DNA of 43,368 bases from Anaerolineales bacterium (lineage in GTDB: Bacteria > Chloroflexota > Anaerolineae > 4572-78 > J111), in assembly GCA_020634935.1 (NCBI GenBank), contig JACKAT010000049.1, positions 1 through 43,368 on the forward strand. Reading direction: 5' to 3'. Within the stretch, counting starts at the first letter, position 1. Every line of letters starts with the position of its first letter. This document shows positions 8,763 to 17,908 of the stretch, piece after piece. The position numbers and the translations under genes are program-made. A model generated the notes under the pieces. It worked only from the letters and a program-made list of their open reading frames with translations. It was not told the origin of the DNA and ran no database searches.

Positions 8763-10417
8763 TCTCGAAGAATGAGGGGTAAATACGAGCGCAACGGTCC
8801 CTCGCCGATGCTAACCTCATCGATATAAATGTTCGCTGCGCCGCCGGAGTTGGTGAATCGGGCCCCCACCTGGCCGGAATAATTTTCGCCCAGCCCGGAG
8901 TCCAGCGAGGCGTAAGTCCACTCCGATACCGGACTCAGCGTCTTTGAAGCAACGGCGCCTGACCCATTCAAGAACTCGACTGTAAACGAAGAGTCGCTTT
9001 TATACCAAAATGAAACCAGCGGTCGATCCATGCCGGTAACGCTGTTGGCCTGGGAGACGGAGGTATTGTTGGCTATCAGCAAACTGCGTTGGCCGGTATG
9101 CCGGTCGCCGGTCGAAGCCGAGGCCGAGCCGCCGGATGTCCAGCCGAACAGGCTGGTTTCGAAATCGTTATTGATCAGACCTTGAGCCGCCCCGCTTGGC
9201 CGCAGCATAAGATCGAGTTCGGCGATACCATTCGGTGGCACGCTAACGCTGGTAACCGGTGGGGCTACCAATCCTTCAAAACTGCTGGCCACGATGTTAA
9301 AATTGCCCCCCCCACCGGTCGCTAGAGCATAAGTGCTGTCTGTCTCACTTGTGGTTGTGTTTGAGGTGCCGTCAATCGAGACCGTAACGCCGCTTAAACC
9401 AATACCCATGTGATTTATCACTCGGCCGATAACCGCATTGCCGATAGTCACGCTTTTCTCTTGCCAGATGCCGGGCATGGCCGTGGTGGCGGCATCGCCC
9501 GTGCCGTGCTGCTGCCAGGGACGGACCCGGAAGGTATAAGTTTTACCGGCTTTAGCGGTTAGAACATAGCTGGTATCTTGCCCATTACCGCCATTATGTT
9601 CCTGAATGGTTTGCCACGTGCCGACAGCATCATCTTTGTATTGGACATCATAGCCCCATAAACTCCAAAAGCTGGGGTCGGGGATGGTGACGCTCCAACT
9701 CACGTTAACCGCGCCGGGATCGGCCTGAGCCGGTAGGTTGAGGGCAGCGACCGCCGCCAGCTCGAATTTGAAGTTGTCGATGTAGCCGGTATTTAAATAA
9801 GCCGCCCCAACATCCGGTTCGGTGTTGTTAATCTGGATAAACAAGGTCGCCTGGCCGGTGGAGGCGGTATAAGCCAAGGCCGGGCTGGTCCAGGCGTTGT
9901 CGGTGGCGTCCCAGTCGGTCCAGAGAATATTGGGGCTGGTGTGATCGGTGCCGCCGGTCGGATCGACGCCGATGCGTTTGAAGATTTTGGTGTGGTTGAT
10001 CTCAGGGCCTGAACCTTTATAGAACGTTACGATCTTGCCGCCGAGCGCATAATCCTGCCCGATCGTCGTGTTGATCGTTTGATACAGCACATAGTTAAAC
10101 GCGCGTCGCGACGCAAATGCTTGAGAGTAATTGCCTTCTATTTTGTAGTTCAGGTAGGGAACGCCATAATTCGCGCTCAAAAATTGGCCAAACGTGTCGC
10201 TGTCCATAAAGTGCAGGCCGTCTTCATTGAGCACCGTGATGTGCCAGCCTTGTCCATATTTTTCGACATAGCCGCGCCAATTTTCGCCATTGTAGCTTTG
10301 AAAGCTCTCAAACCGGCCATTAATCAGCAAATCGACCGCCCAAGCGACCGTTGGTACAAGTAGACCGGCTAAAAGAACGCCGGCAATGATTAGTTGATAT
10401 TTTCGGTGACTAGTCAT
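8759..10417 (-). CDS. Secreted multidomain protein with fibronectin III and regulatory-like domains
   Basis: A 552-residue exported protein of unknown role. Residues 1-27 form a signal peptide ending AWA. Residues about 30-220 are a carbohydrate-binding-like beta-sandwich (NGRFESFQ... and TGYIDNFKFE). Residues about 225-325 are a fibronectin type III domain (VNVSWSV, YTFRVRPWQQHG). Residues about 328-405 resemble a carboxypeptidase-regulatory-like domain (GRVINHMGIGLSGVTVSIDG). A second sandwich (NNDFETSLFGWTSGGSAS) follows, and the protein ends SYLPLILRD, the same kind of tail as the dual protease. No catalytic motif is visible, so a surface-binding or structural role is likely. A strong GGGGAGGATT precedes the ATG. 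Domain names are by resemblance only. Confidence 0.8.
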   Translation of the reverse strand: MTSHRKYQLIIAGVLLAGLLVPTVAWAVDLLINGRFESFQSYNGENWRGYVEKYGQGWHITVLNEDGLHFMDSDTFGQFLSANYGVPYLNYKIEGNYSQAFASRRAFNYVLYQTINTTIGQDYALGGKIVTFYKGSGPEINHTKIFKRIGVDPTGGTDHTSPNILWTDWDATDNAWTSPALAYTASTGQATLFIQINNTEPDVGAAYLNTGYIDNFKFELAAVAALNLPAQADPGAVNVSWSVTIPDPSFWSLWGYDVQYKDDAVGTWQTIQEHNGGNGQDTSYVLTAKAGKTYTFRVRPWQQHGTGDAATTAMPGIWQEKSVTIGNAVIGRVINHMGIGLSGVTVSIDGTSNTTTSETDSTYALATGGGGNFNIVASSFEGLVAPPVTSVSVPPNGIAELDLMLRPSGAAQGLINNDFETSLFGWTSGGSASASTGDRHTGQRSLLIANNTSVSQANSVTGMDRPLVSFWYKSDSSFTVEFLNGSGAVASKTLSPVSEWTYASLDSGLGENYSGQVGARFTNSGGAANIYIDEVSIGEGPLRSYLPLILRD

Positions 10418-10499
10418 AATCCTCCCCAGGAATCTAACTTTTGGTTACTAGTATAACCGAAATGTTACTAAGCTTCAGGGGGATATTTGTCCCAAATAA

Positions 10500-10526
10500 A
10501 TAAGCCGCCATTTTTGGGCGGCTTAT
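10500..10526 (-). terminator. Terminator hairpin downstream of rimO
   Basis: ATAAGCCGCC (10500-10509) pairs perfectly with GGCGGCTTAT (10517-10526) over a 7-base loop. On the minus strand the stem is followed by TATTTGGG, a modest T tract. It sits 62 bases beyond the rimO stop and before the secreted-protein gene. Confidence 0.7.
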
Positions 10527-10587
10527 CGCCTTACAAACATTCAGCCCCATTGACAAGATTAACCGGATTAAAATAATGTTTAAACAT

Positions 10588-11958
10588 CTACATGACCAAA
10601 ATCGGCTGGTCGGCCGGCATAGCCACCAGATCATATTCCATCGCGCCGGTAACTAAAACCGGCATCATCTGGCCAACGGGCAGCTCTTTTTCAACCACCA
10701 CATAACCGTCGATCTCCGGGGCGTCGCGGTAGCTGCGGGCAATGCTGAGGCCGTCGCCCGCGCCGTCGATCAACACCTCCAACCGTTGGCCGACCATCTG
10801 CCGATTGCGTTCCAGAGAAATAGGCTGCTGGAAGGCCATGAGTCGTTCCCAACGATCCTCTTGAATGTCTCGATCAATTGGGTCGGGCAAATCGAACGCC
10901 GGGGTACCCGGCTCCGGCGAAAAGGTGAAGGCTCCCACCCGGTCGAACTTAACCGCCGCCATAAAATCGAGCAAGCCCTGAAACTCGGCTTCGGTTTCGC
11001 CGGGATAGCCGACAATAAAGGTAGTGCGCAGCACCGCCCCCGGCATCGAGGTGCGATACTGTTCGATCCAGCCCAGCAGCTTATCCACATTATGCGGGCG
11101 ACGCATCCGTTTGAGGGTGTCGGGATGGCCGTGCTGCAAGGGCATATCGATGTAAGGAATAATCTGCGAATGGGCAGCCATGACCTCGACCAGTTTATCG
11201 CTGGCGTGACCGGGGTAGGCGTACATCAATCGCCACCAATTGACGCCGGGCGCGGCTGCGACGAGCTGCTCCAGCAGCGCGGGCAGGCCATCCAGTTCAC
11301 CCCAATCGCGGCCATAGGCGGTGGTATCTTGGGCGATAAGGATGATCTCTTTAACGCCGGCGGCGGCCAGGCGGCGGGCCTCGGCCAGGATGTGCTCGCG
11401 GGGGCGGCTGCGGTTAAGCCCTTTAAAGCTGGGGATAGTGCAAAAGGCGCACGGCGCCGAGCAGCCGTCGCTGATTTTGAGATAGGCGCTGGCTCGGCCC
11501 ACTTCGACCTGCTGCCGGTCAAGCGCCACCGTCTCGATCGGCGTGTCGCCGGTTTCGGGCAGATGGTAGAGCGGCTGGGGGCGTTTGTTGGCTCGCAGTT
11601 GCTGAATAAACGGCACAATATCCGTCCAGGCCCGCGTCCCGATCAGGCCATCGAGACCTCTGACCTCACGGGTGACTTCACTGCCGAAGCGTTGGGCCAT
11701 ACAGCCGGCGGCAATCAATAACTGGTGCTTTCTCTTGATCCCGGCTAATTCGCGCAGCGCACCAATCGACTCGTCTTTAGCCGCTTGTAGAAAGCCGCAG
11801 GTGTTAACGATCATGACATCGGCTTGTCGGGGATTATCGGTGCTGCGATAATCGGCCTGGAGCAGCATCTCGCTGATGCCTTCGCTGTCGAACGTGTTTT
11901 TGGGGCAGCCCAGAGTCCGTAGGTAAAAGGTCGGTTCTTTTCGTCTTTTCTTTGCCAT
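10588..11958 (-). CDS. rimO: Ribosomal protein S12 methylthiotransferase RimO
   Basis: A radical-SAM enzyme that adds a methylthio group to the conserved aspartate of ribosomal protein S12. The N-terminal MTTase domain has Cys18 (LGCPKNTFDSEG), Cys54 (VNTCGFLQ) and Cys86 (AAGCMAQR) for one 4Fe-4S cluster. The radical-SAM triad is GCSAPCAFCTIP near residue 165, followed by HILAEARRLAAAGVKEI and the TIM-barrel strands. The C-terminal 65 or so residues form a TRAM-like domain. The LGCPKN...DSEG signature and 456-residue length favour RimO over MiaB. ATG at 11958 is preceded by a 20-bp-unit repeat region, so promoter and leader are unclear. Confidence 0.95.
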   Translation of the reverse strand: MAKKRRKEPTFYLRTLGCPKNTFDSEGISEMLLQADYRSTDNPRQADVMIVNTCGFLQAAKDESIGALRELAGIKRKHQLLIAAGCMAQRFGSEVTREVRGLDGLIGTRAWTDIVPFIQQLRANKRPQPLYHLPETGDTPIETVALDRQQVEVGRASAYLKISDGCSAPCAFCTIPSFKGLNRSRPREHILAEARRLAAAGVKEIILIAQDTTAYGRDWGELDGLPALLEQLVAAAPGVNWWRLMYAYPGHASDKLVEVMAAHSQIIPYIDMPLQHGHPDTLKRMRRPHNVDKLLGWIEQYRTSMPGAVLRTTFIVGYPGETEAEFQGLLDFMAAVKFDRVGAFTFSPEPGTPAFDLPDPIDRDIQEDRWERLMAFQQPISLERNRQMVGQRLEVLIDGAGDGLSIARSYRDAPEIDGYVVVEKELPVGQMMPVLVTGAMEYDLVAMPADQPILVM

Positions 11959-12050
11959 AATCTTTCCATAAATGAAAACCGAGCTTGCGCCCGGTTATAA
12001 TTAGAAGGATAACATACCATAGATATGTAGTTGTGCCAACTTTGTTTAGA

Positions 12051-12370
12051 ATTTGTTTGTGAAAATTGAAATTCGTTCGTACAAATCGTGATTCGTTCGT
12101 ACAAATCGCGATTTGTCGCTGAAAATTGGAAGAATTGCGTAACCGTTGGAATTTGTCGCTGAAAATTGGAAGAATTACGTAACCGTTGGAATTTGTCGCT
12201 GAAAATTGGATTTTGTTCGTACAAATCGCGATTTGTCGCTGAAAATTGGAAGAATTACGTAACCGTTGGAATTTGTCTCTGAAAATTGGAACTATTAAGT
12301 GCGCGTTGGAATTTGTTGCTGAATAGGGGAAGATTTAAATCCACTTTGGAAAAATTTCATGAGCGTTAGA
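12051..12370. repeat. Intergenic array of sixteen 20-bp units of three types
   Basis: Sixteen consecutive units in exact 20-base register fill the gap between rimO and the hybrid kinase. Type A is ATTTGTCGCTGAAAATTGGA (12111, 12151, 12191, 12231 and variants). Type B is AGAATTACGTAACCGTTGGA (12131, 12171, 12251 and variants). Type C is ATTCGTTCGTACAAATCGCG (12071, 12091, 12211). The order is roughly A C C A B A B A C A B A B A B B, with decay at the right end. There are no unique spacers and no direct identical repeats as in CRISPR. Confidence 0.9.
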
Positions 12371-12385
12371 ATTTGTCCTATTGGG

Positions 12386-15300
12386 TCACTCTCGCACGGA
12401 GTTAATCAACATCAAAATCTTATCTTCATCATAGGCATCAATAAATTGGCGCAGCTTTTGGGCAAACGGTTTAAACGTTTCATCTAACTGTTCGATATGA
12501 ACGGTATGGCGTCGCAAACGACGGATCTCGCCTTTCATAGCCAGATCAAACAAGATGGCTATTTCCTCTGGAGGCGGTGGAATCAAGGCAGCTTCAATGT
12601 CCAATTCTGGATGATGACTGCCCTTGAGCGTGTCTTCGTAAACCCACTCTAAAGCTAAGTGGGTTTCGAGCAGATCAAAGAGTTTTTTATGTTCGATGGG
12701 TTTGTATAAAATCGCCTCATAACCAGCGCTGCTGTGCTGCAACCGATCTATCTCAACGGTGCTGGCCGAGGAGGCGATAATGATTGATTGCTGCAGCTTT
12801 CGCATGGCTTTCAAGGCGTCGATGACCTGAACGCCGCTCATCTCGGGCATTAATAGATCAACCAAAATCACATCAGGTTGCGTTTCGCGGGCTTTATCAA
12901 TACCCTGCGGACCATCTTCAGCTTCTATCATCTCAAAGCCTAAAGGCCTCAACAAATTCATTAATATCGAACGGTTAGCGGGGTCATCGTCTATAACTAA
13001 CACTTTGCGCTGCGGCCCCATATAGCCCACAATAGTTTGCTTTAGCGGCTCGGCATACCGTGTAGTTGTTGACCACAGCATAGGCGGACTTAATTCCAAA
13101 CAAAACTTGCTGCCTTTGCCTAACTCACTTTCAACCTTTAAACTGCCCTGCATGGCTTCAACTAAGTCTTTGGTAATCGTCAACCCCAGACCGGTCCCCT
13201 CAGCGCGACGGTAAGAATCGCCTACTTGTTCAAAGGGCAAAAATACGCGCTCCAGTTGTTCAGCGGTCATGCCGATACCGGTATCGATAATTTCGAAACG
13301 GATTTTGCGGCTCTCGAACGGCCCATCTTGACTAACAAGCGTTGAATTTGATCGGGTAGGCGTTTTGGTGGACCCGTGAAGATCATCCACAATACCAACC
13401 CGGAACATCACCTGGCCCAAATCGGTGAATTTAATGGCGTTGCTCAACAGATTAATCAGCACTTGCCGCAGTCGTTTTTCATCGGCATGGACCATAGACG
13501 GGAGTGTTGTTGACTCTTCGTAAATAAATGTTATGCCTTCTTTTTGTTGAGTGCGTAACTGGAACATGCCCACAATGCCTTCAAGAAAGCGGGAAAGTTG
13601 AAAATCGGTCTGATGTAATTCTAACTTGCGGGCTTCAATCTTAGCCAGGTCCAAGACATCGTTGATGAGGGTTAGCAGGTGATCGCCGCTGTCTTGAATA
13701 ATTCTTACGGCGTTTTTTTGGGTTTGATTCAAGCGGCCATCTCGGTTTAGAATTTGGGAATAACCTAGAATACCGTTCAAAGGAGTGCGAAGTTCGTGAC
13801 TCATACTGGCCAGAAACTCGCTTTTGGCGCGATTGGCAATTTCCGCCGCTTCTTTGGCCTTAGCCAATTCCACCGCACGTTGCTGAGCCTGCTCAAGCAG
13901 GCGTTGGTTTTCGACGGCAACGGTCAACTGCCCTAGCAGCGAAAGGTAGGCGCGTATTTCTCGCGGCCTAAAGGTATAGGGCCTGTCGCCCTGAAGTAAC
14001 AGCACCCCTATTTGTCGATCTTGAGCCCACAAGGGCAGAACAACCATAGCTCGAAGTTTCAAGCGGCGGACAACCTCGACGGTGGCCGAGTCGGCCCGTG
14101 GGTCCTGTTGGACATCGCTAAAAAATAGTGGCTCACGGGACATAAAGAGGTTTATAGAGCGATTGATAGCTAGCGAATAACGGGTTTCGGGCGGGCTGGG
14201 CGCGGTGCCATAGCCGCTGTACCAATTGGCTATCACTTCCATTGCTTCAACCTGCCCATATTTATCATAATCAAAAACGTTCAGTACGGCCCGATTGATC
14301 ACCGGGATATTGGCGCCTTCTATTACGGCGGCAATAAGTTCAGACAGGCTTTTAGCCGCCATCATACCCTGGCTGATAGAATAAAGTTTTTCGGTTTCGG
14401 CCAAAGCCTTTTGGGTTTGTTCAAAAAGGTTGGCATTGGTTAAAGCAATAGCAATTTGGTTGGCCAAGGTGCGCATAAGTTTGGCATCGCCCCGATCTAA
14501 ACCGCCCACATGGTCATCTTGCACATCCAAAACGCCAACCACCTGCTCCTCGGCGATAATAGGCACCACCATTTCAGACTGGGTATTGGGTGGTAATTGT
14601 GGCTGTCCCTCTTGTTCCTTTTTTATTAAGACAATTTCACCCGTTCGGGCCGCTTGCGCCACCGGGCTGGCTTCATCGTCCAAAAAGATTCGATTGGCCG
14701 GTCCATTTCCCTTGACTCCCCGGCGATCAGACGCCTGAGCTACCACCAGTTCTTTTTGGTGGCGATCAAGCAAGTAGACATAGGTGTAGTTATAACCAAA
14801 CTCTTGTTTAATACGCCTGACCACATCTCGGGCGAGTTCGCTCACATCCAATTTGCTGGTTAAGCGCTGACTGATTTCTACAATTGTTTCAAGCTGTTGG
14901 GTTTGTTTGGCTAAACTATCAATGGTGTTGCGAAGCCGAGCGGTCATAATATTAAAGGTGGTGGCTAACCGACCAATTTCATCTCTGGATTCCACATCAG
15001 CTTGGGAGGTGAAATCACCGGCCGCAATTTCCTCCGCCGTCGTAATTAAGCGGCGAACCGGGCCGGCAATATTTTCCTTGAAAAGAAGGGCCATGCCCAC
15101 TCCTAAGACTAAGGCCAATATACCGCTGACGATGGTCTGCATCCGCACGCTGGCTAAGCTCTGCCGGCCTTTGTTCAAATCGACCCGCAACCGCGCCTGT
15201 TGGCCGGTTGTCATTTCATCTAACAACGCCAACATTTGCTCAGCTTGAGGTTCTGCCTCGGTTTTAGATAGATACAAATCTTCATAGGCCCGTTCGCTCT

Positions 15301-16186
15301 CGGTAATCTCAAATATCTTAAGCGGCAGCAGCAACAGCTCTTTTCGCGTTTGGGTCACGTCGGCAAACAACCCCAGTTGATTAACCGTCAATAACGATTT
15401 GTTGGCCTCTAAATTTTCCCAGGCTAATCGATTGGCATTTAAGTTGGAAGCATACCCGTACTTAAAGGTTAAATCACCCGACGTGGCATAACCATGAAGA
15501 TTGGTGGCCATCGCCTGAAATGACGTTTTCAAATCGACCACCGTGGCCAGTAACTCTCGATTTTTAATTGCGGGGTCCCGCTGCTCTTGTATGTCAATGA
15601 TCTGATCGAGGTTTTGCAGAATAACCTGATTCAGCGGGTGAAACTCTAACCGTTCAAGCCGAAGCGCCGGCCGATTTTCTTGGGGATTGTCGTGCAGTTC
15701 AAACAATCTTTCAGAAATGGGCGACCAGGCTTCAAACATAGATTTTAATTCATTGAGGCGATGAATATCCTGGGCATCAGGCCAGTTTTCAGAGAGCATT
15801 TCCAGTTGGGCCAGGTTCGTTTCAAAGATGGCTTTGGCTTTATTGTAATCGTCGATGTTCTTGAGATCGCCTAATACCAAATAACCCCGCACCGCAGCCT
15901 GCATTTTAAGCAGGCTCGATTGAGCCCGAGTTGAAGCCAGCGCCGCCGGAACATGGACATCTTCGGTTAAGTTGATGTTTTGCGTGGCTTGCCGGCTGGC
16001 GACAAAAATTAAGCCCACTACCAACAAGGTGAGTAAAACCAAAATGCCAAACCCCATATTGAGTCTCATCCCAATATTGAGGTTGTTAAAGCTCCTCATA
16101 CCGGGTATACGACTCAACCGGCTTGGCGTTCCGTACCTATTCGTGGCTATTTGATTGGCCAACGCAGTTTTTGATATCGATGACAT
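12386..16186 (-). CDS. Hybrid sensor histidine kinase (TM-sensor-TM-HAMP-GAF-GAF-HisKA-HATPase-REC)
   Basis: A 1266-residue membrane kinase. A transmembrane helix near residues 43-64 and another near 355-372 flank a mostly helical extracytoplasmic region of about 290 residues. Then come a HAMP domain (PVRRLITTAEEIAAGDF), a coiled coil, two GAF domains (about 455-590 and 610-760), and HisKA with the phospho-acceptor in FLASMSHELRTPLNGILGYS (His near 797). The HATPase boxes are VLINLLSNAIKFTD, IIDTGIGMT and GTGLGLTITKDLV. A receiver domain follows with DDD near 1066 and the acceptor aspartate in VDLLMPEMSG near 1110, then an 80-residue helical tail of unknown role. The gene lies 102 bases downstream of a solute-binding lipoprotein gene on the same strand, so the two are probably co-transcribed and may sense together (inference). 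Confidence 0.93.
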   Translation of the reverse strand: MSSISKTALANQIATNRYGTPSRLSRIPGMRSFNNLNIGMRLNMGFGILVLLTLLVVGLIFVASRQATQNINLTEDVHVPAALASTRAQSSLLKMQAAVRGYLVLGDLKNIDDYNKAKAIFETNLAQLEMLSENWPDAQDIHRLNELKSMFEAWSPISERLFELHDNPQENRPALRLERLEFHPLNQVILQNLDQIIDIQEQRDPAIKNRELLATVVDLKTSFQAMATNLHGYATSGDLTFKYGYASNLNANRLAWENLEANKSLLTVNQLGLFADVTQTRKELLLLPLKIFEITESERAYEDLYLSKTEAEPQAEQMLALLDEMTTGQQARLRVDLNKGRQSLASVRMQTIVSGILALVLGVGMALLFKENIAGPVRRLITTAEEIAAGDFTSQADVESRDEIGRLATTFNIMTARLRNTIDSLAKQTQQLETIVEISQRLTSKLDVSELARDVVRRIKQEFGYNYTYVYLLDRHQKELVVAQASDRRGVKGNGPANRIFLDDEASPVAQAARTGEIVLIKKEQEGQPQLPPNTQSEMVVPIIAEEQVVGVLDVQDDHVGGLDRGDAKLMRTLANQIAIALTNANLFEQTQKALAETEKLYSISQGMMAAKSLSELIAAVIEGANIPVINRAVLNVFDYDKYGQVEAMEVIANWYSGYGTAPSPPETRYSLAINRSINLFMSREPLFFSDVQQDPRADSATVEVVRRLKLRAMVVLPLWAQDRQIGVLLLQGDRPYTFRPREIRAYLSLLGQLTVAVENQRLLEQAQQRAVELAKAKEAAEIANRAKSEFLASMSHELRTPLNGILGYSQILNRDGRLNQTQKNAVRIIQDSGDHLLTLINDVLDLAKIEARKLELHQTDFQLSRFLEGIVGMFQLRTQQKEGITFIYEESTTLPSMVHADEKRLRQVLINLLSNAIKFTDLGQVMFRVGIVDDLHGSTKTPTRSNSTLVSQDGPFESRKIRFEIIDTGIGMTAEQLERVFLPFEQVGDSYRRAEGTGLGLTITKDLVEAMQGSLKVESELGKGSKFCLELSPPMLWSTTTRYAEPLKQTIVGYMGPQRKVLVIDDDPANRSILMNLLRPLGFEMIEAEDGPQGIDKARETQPDVILVDLLMPEMSGVQVIDALKAMRKLQQSIIIASSASTVEIDRLQHSSAGYEAILYKPIEHKKLFDLLETHLALEWVYEDTLKGSHHPELDIEAALIPPPPEEIAILFDLAMKGEIRRLRRHTVHIEQLDETFKPFAQKLRQFIDAYDEDKILMLINSVRE

Positions 16187-16288
16187 GACCCTACCCCCGA
16201 AGCATACTAACCCCAGAAGGCGGCAACTGGAGTTAATTAGGCGTTACGCAGTTCAAAAGGTGTCCTATTAATAACAATTCATTTCATT

Positions 16289-17785
16289 TTACTGGCCGTA
16301 ACCTAAACGAACAAGCGCCTCATCTACGGCAATGGCGGCCTGATCGAGCGCCTGATCGGGCGTAAGTTCACCGGTAATGGCTTGGTGAATATAGGGCGCT
16401 ATTGTATCACGAATCTCGATGTGGAAGGGAAATGGCGGCGCGCCGGCAAAGAGCTGGCCTTGCTCTTTCATTAACGTGTAATAGCCGTTGAGTTTTTTAT
16501 CCTGACTTTGCACCAACGCATCGTCAAATGTCGATAAATGGACCACCCGACTGCTGGTCGCGGCCCACTCGGGTTGGATGTCCGGCCGGCCCAGATACTG
16601 CAACCACAGTAAAGTTGCCTCCTTATTTTTAGATGTGTGTGAAATACCAAAGGCGCCGCCATCATAATAACCCAGATACCCCTGCCCCATCAACACATCT
16701 TCTATTACGCCCGGAGCGGTAGGTGGCAAGGCCACACCTACTTTGCCTACCACTTTCGACCGGCTTGAGTCGGTGGCTATCCAGGCCGTGTTCTCACCAT
16801 AGACCCAACCTTGCGCGGCCCGACCAGCGGCGAATGTATTGGCCACTTCATTCCAGGCGCTATGGGTTGATTCCGGCGGCGCGTATGGCAACAAATCGAC
16901 CCAATACGCCAGGGCTACTTTCGCCTGTTGGCTATCTAACTGGCCGCCATTAGCCGTGGTTGCTTTGTAGTTGTCCAAGTTGATGCCCCAATTATAGATG
17001 CCAAAGGTGGGGGCTATGGTTTCGAAGAATTCATAAAAGGAGCCTGGATGACCTAAAGCCGCTTGAGCCGTCGTTCCCCATAATTCTAATCCATTTTCTT
17101 GACCGTATCGGGTGAAAAACTCAGCATTATCTCGATATTGTTCAACGGTGACAGCCGGAGCCAGGGGGTAATTGTATTCGGCCGTAAAAGCCGCTTGAAT
17201 AGCCGGGTCTTCAAACAGATCTTTGCGATAAAGGTACAATTTGAGAAAGGCTTCGATGGGAACTCCGTACAGATCACGGGTACGAGGATCTCTGAATTCG
17301 TTGATAAATGAGGTGAAGTCGATCGGATCAAAATCGGGCAAGTTTAACTCGGGACGTTCTCGCATAGCCTCAGATAAATTGACTAAAAATCCTTGGGCTA
17401 GGTAGTCATAAAAAAAATCTTGCTCAACGTAGATAAAATCATAAACACCGCTGCCCTGCCTTAAATCCTGAATGGTTAAGGCGTACATTCTGTCATAGGG
17501 GGTGACGTCCATTTCAACCTCGATGCCTGTTTCTTCTTCAAAGACAGGGACCAGGACATCTTTGATGTAAGTTGACGCTGGTGTATTTTCGCTAATACCT
17601 CGAATAACTGTACCTTGATAGGGTTTGGCGGCTTGTTTGAGAAAGTCAGATTCTCCGCCATTCGGTAATGCCAGATCGGTTTCCCTCGGCTCGGTCGTGG
17701 CGCTTGATGCCTGGGTGCTGTTACAGCCAATTAGACTCAGCCCCAGCCAAAACAGAACTATAATCCATAATTTTCGAGACCTCAC
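16289..17785 (-). CDS. ABC-type solute-binding lipoprotein beside the hybrid kinase
   Basis: A 498-residue extracellular solute-binding protein, family 1. The signal ends in a lipobox (LSLIGC, Cys21). The mature part begins near GTVIRGISENTPASTYIKDV and has the typical FEEETGIEVE, LYGVPIEAFLKLYLYRKDLF and GYYDGGAFGI segments. It is a close paralogue of the doubled binding protein at 22182-25226, aligning over the whole length including the C-terminal RLGYGQ. The start is a GTG with GGAGGAGGAG just upstream; no ATG fits the signal peptide better. Located between a two-component pair and a hybrid kinase, with no permease attached, it may present ligand to the kinase rather than to a transporter (inference). 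A terminator hairpin separates it from the REC-kinase gene upstream. Confidence 0.88.
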   Translation of the reverse strand: MRSRKLWIIVLFWLGLSLIGCNSTQASSATTEPRETDLALPNGGESDFLKQAAKPYQGTVIRGISENTPASTYIKDVLVPVFEEETGIEVEMDVTPYDRMYALTIQDLRQGSGVYDFIYVEQDFFYDYLAQGFLVNLSEAMRERPELNLPDFDPIDFTSFINEFRDPRTRDLYGVPIEAFLKLYLYRKDLFEDPAIQAAFTAEYNYPLAPAVTVEQYRDNAEFFTRYGQENGLELWGTTAQAALGHPGSFYEFFETIAPTFGIYNWGINLDNYKATTANGGQLDSQQAKVALAYWVDLLPYAPPESTHSAWNEVANTFAAGRAAQGWVYGENTAWIATDSSRSKVVGKVGVALPPTAPGVIEDVLMGQGYLGYYDGGAFGISHTSKNKEATLLWLQYLGRPDIQPEWAATSSRVVHLSTFDDALVQSQDKKLNGYYTLMKEQGQLFAGAPPFPFHIEIRDTIAPYIHQAITGELTPDQALDQAAIAVDEALVRLGYGQ

Positions 17786-17812
17786 TGTCTCCTCCTCCTC
17801 AATTATAAAGAA

Positions 17813-17840
17813 AACCCCGCCAACGGCAGGGTCTTTTTTG
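17813..17840 (-). terminator. Terminator between REC-kinase and binding-protein genes
   Basis: ACCCCGCC pairs with GGCAGGGT (one mismatch) over an AAC loop. T runs lie on both sides (TTTTCTTTAT on the minus strand, CTTTTTTG on the plus strand). It is correctly placed to end the REC-histidine kinase transcript. Confidence 0.65.
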
Positions 17841-17908
17841 AACGTGGGGGTATTGAGTAAGACAAGGCGCCCTTCGGATAATATTCAATTTCCAGAATAG
17901 TAGGTTTA

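Noticed and set aside
10434..10634. 66-residue minus-strand open frame overlapping the rimO end
   Set aside because: It covers the rimO terminator hairpin and has no family features.
10786..11721. 311-residue plus-strand open frame opposite rimO
   Set aside because: It lies wholly inside rimO, whose motifs are unmistakable, and shows no recognisable domain.
12051..12370. CRISPR array
   Set aside because: Units are contiguous with no unique spacers, 20 bases long, of three types, and no cas genes are present. The same holds for 28355-28620.
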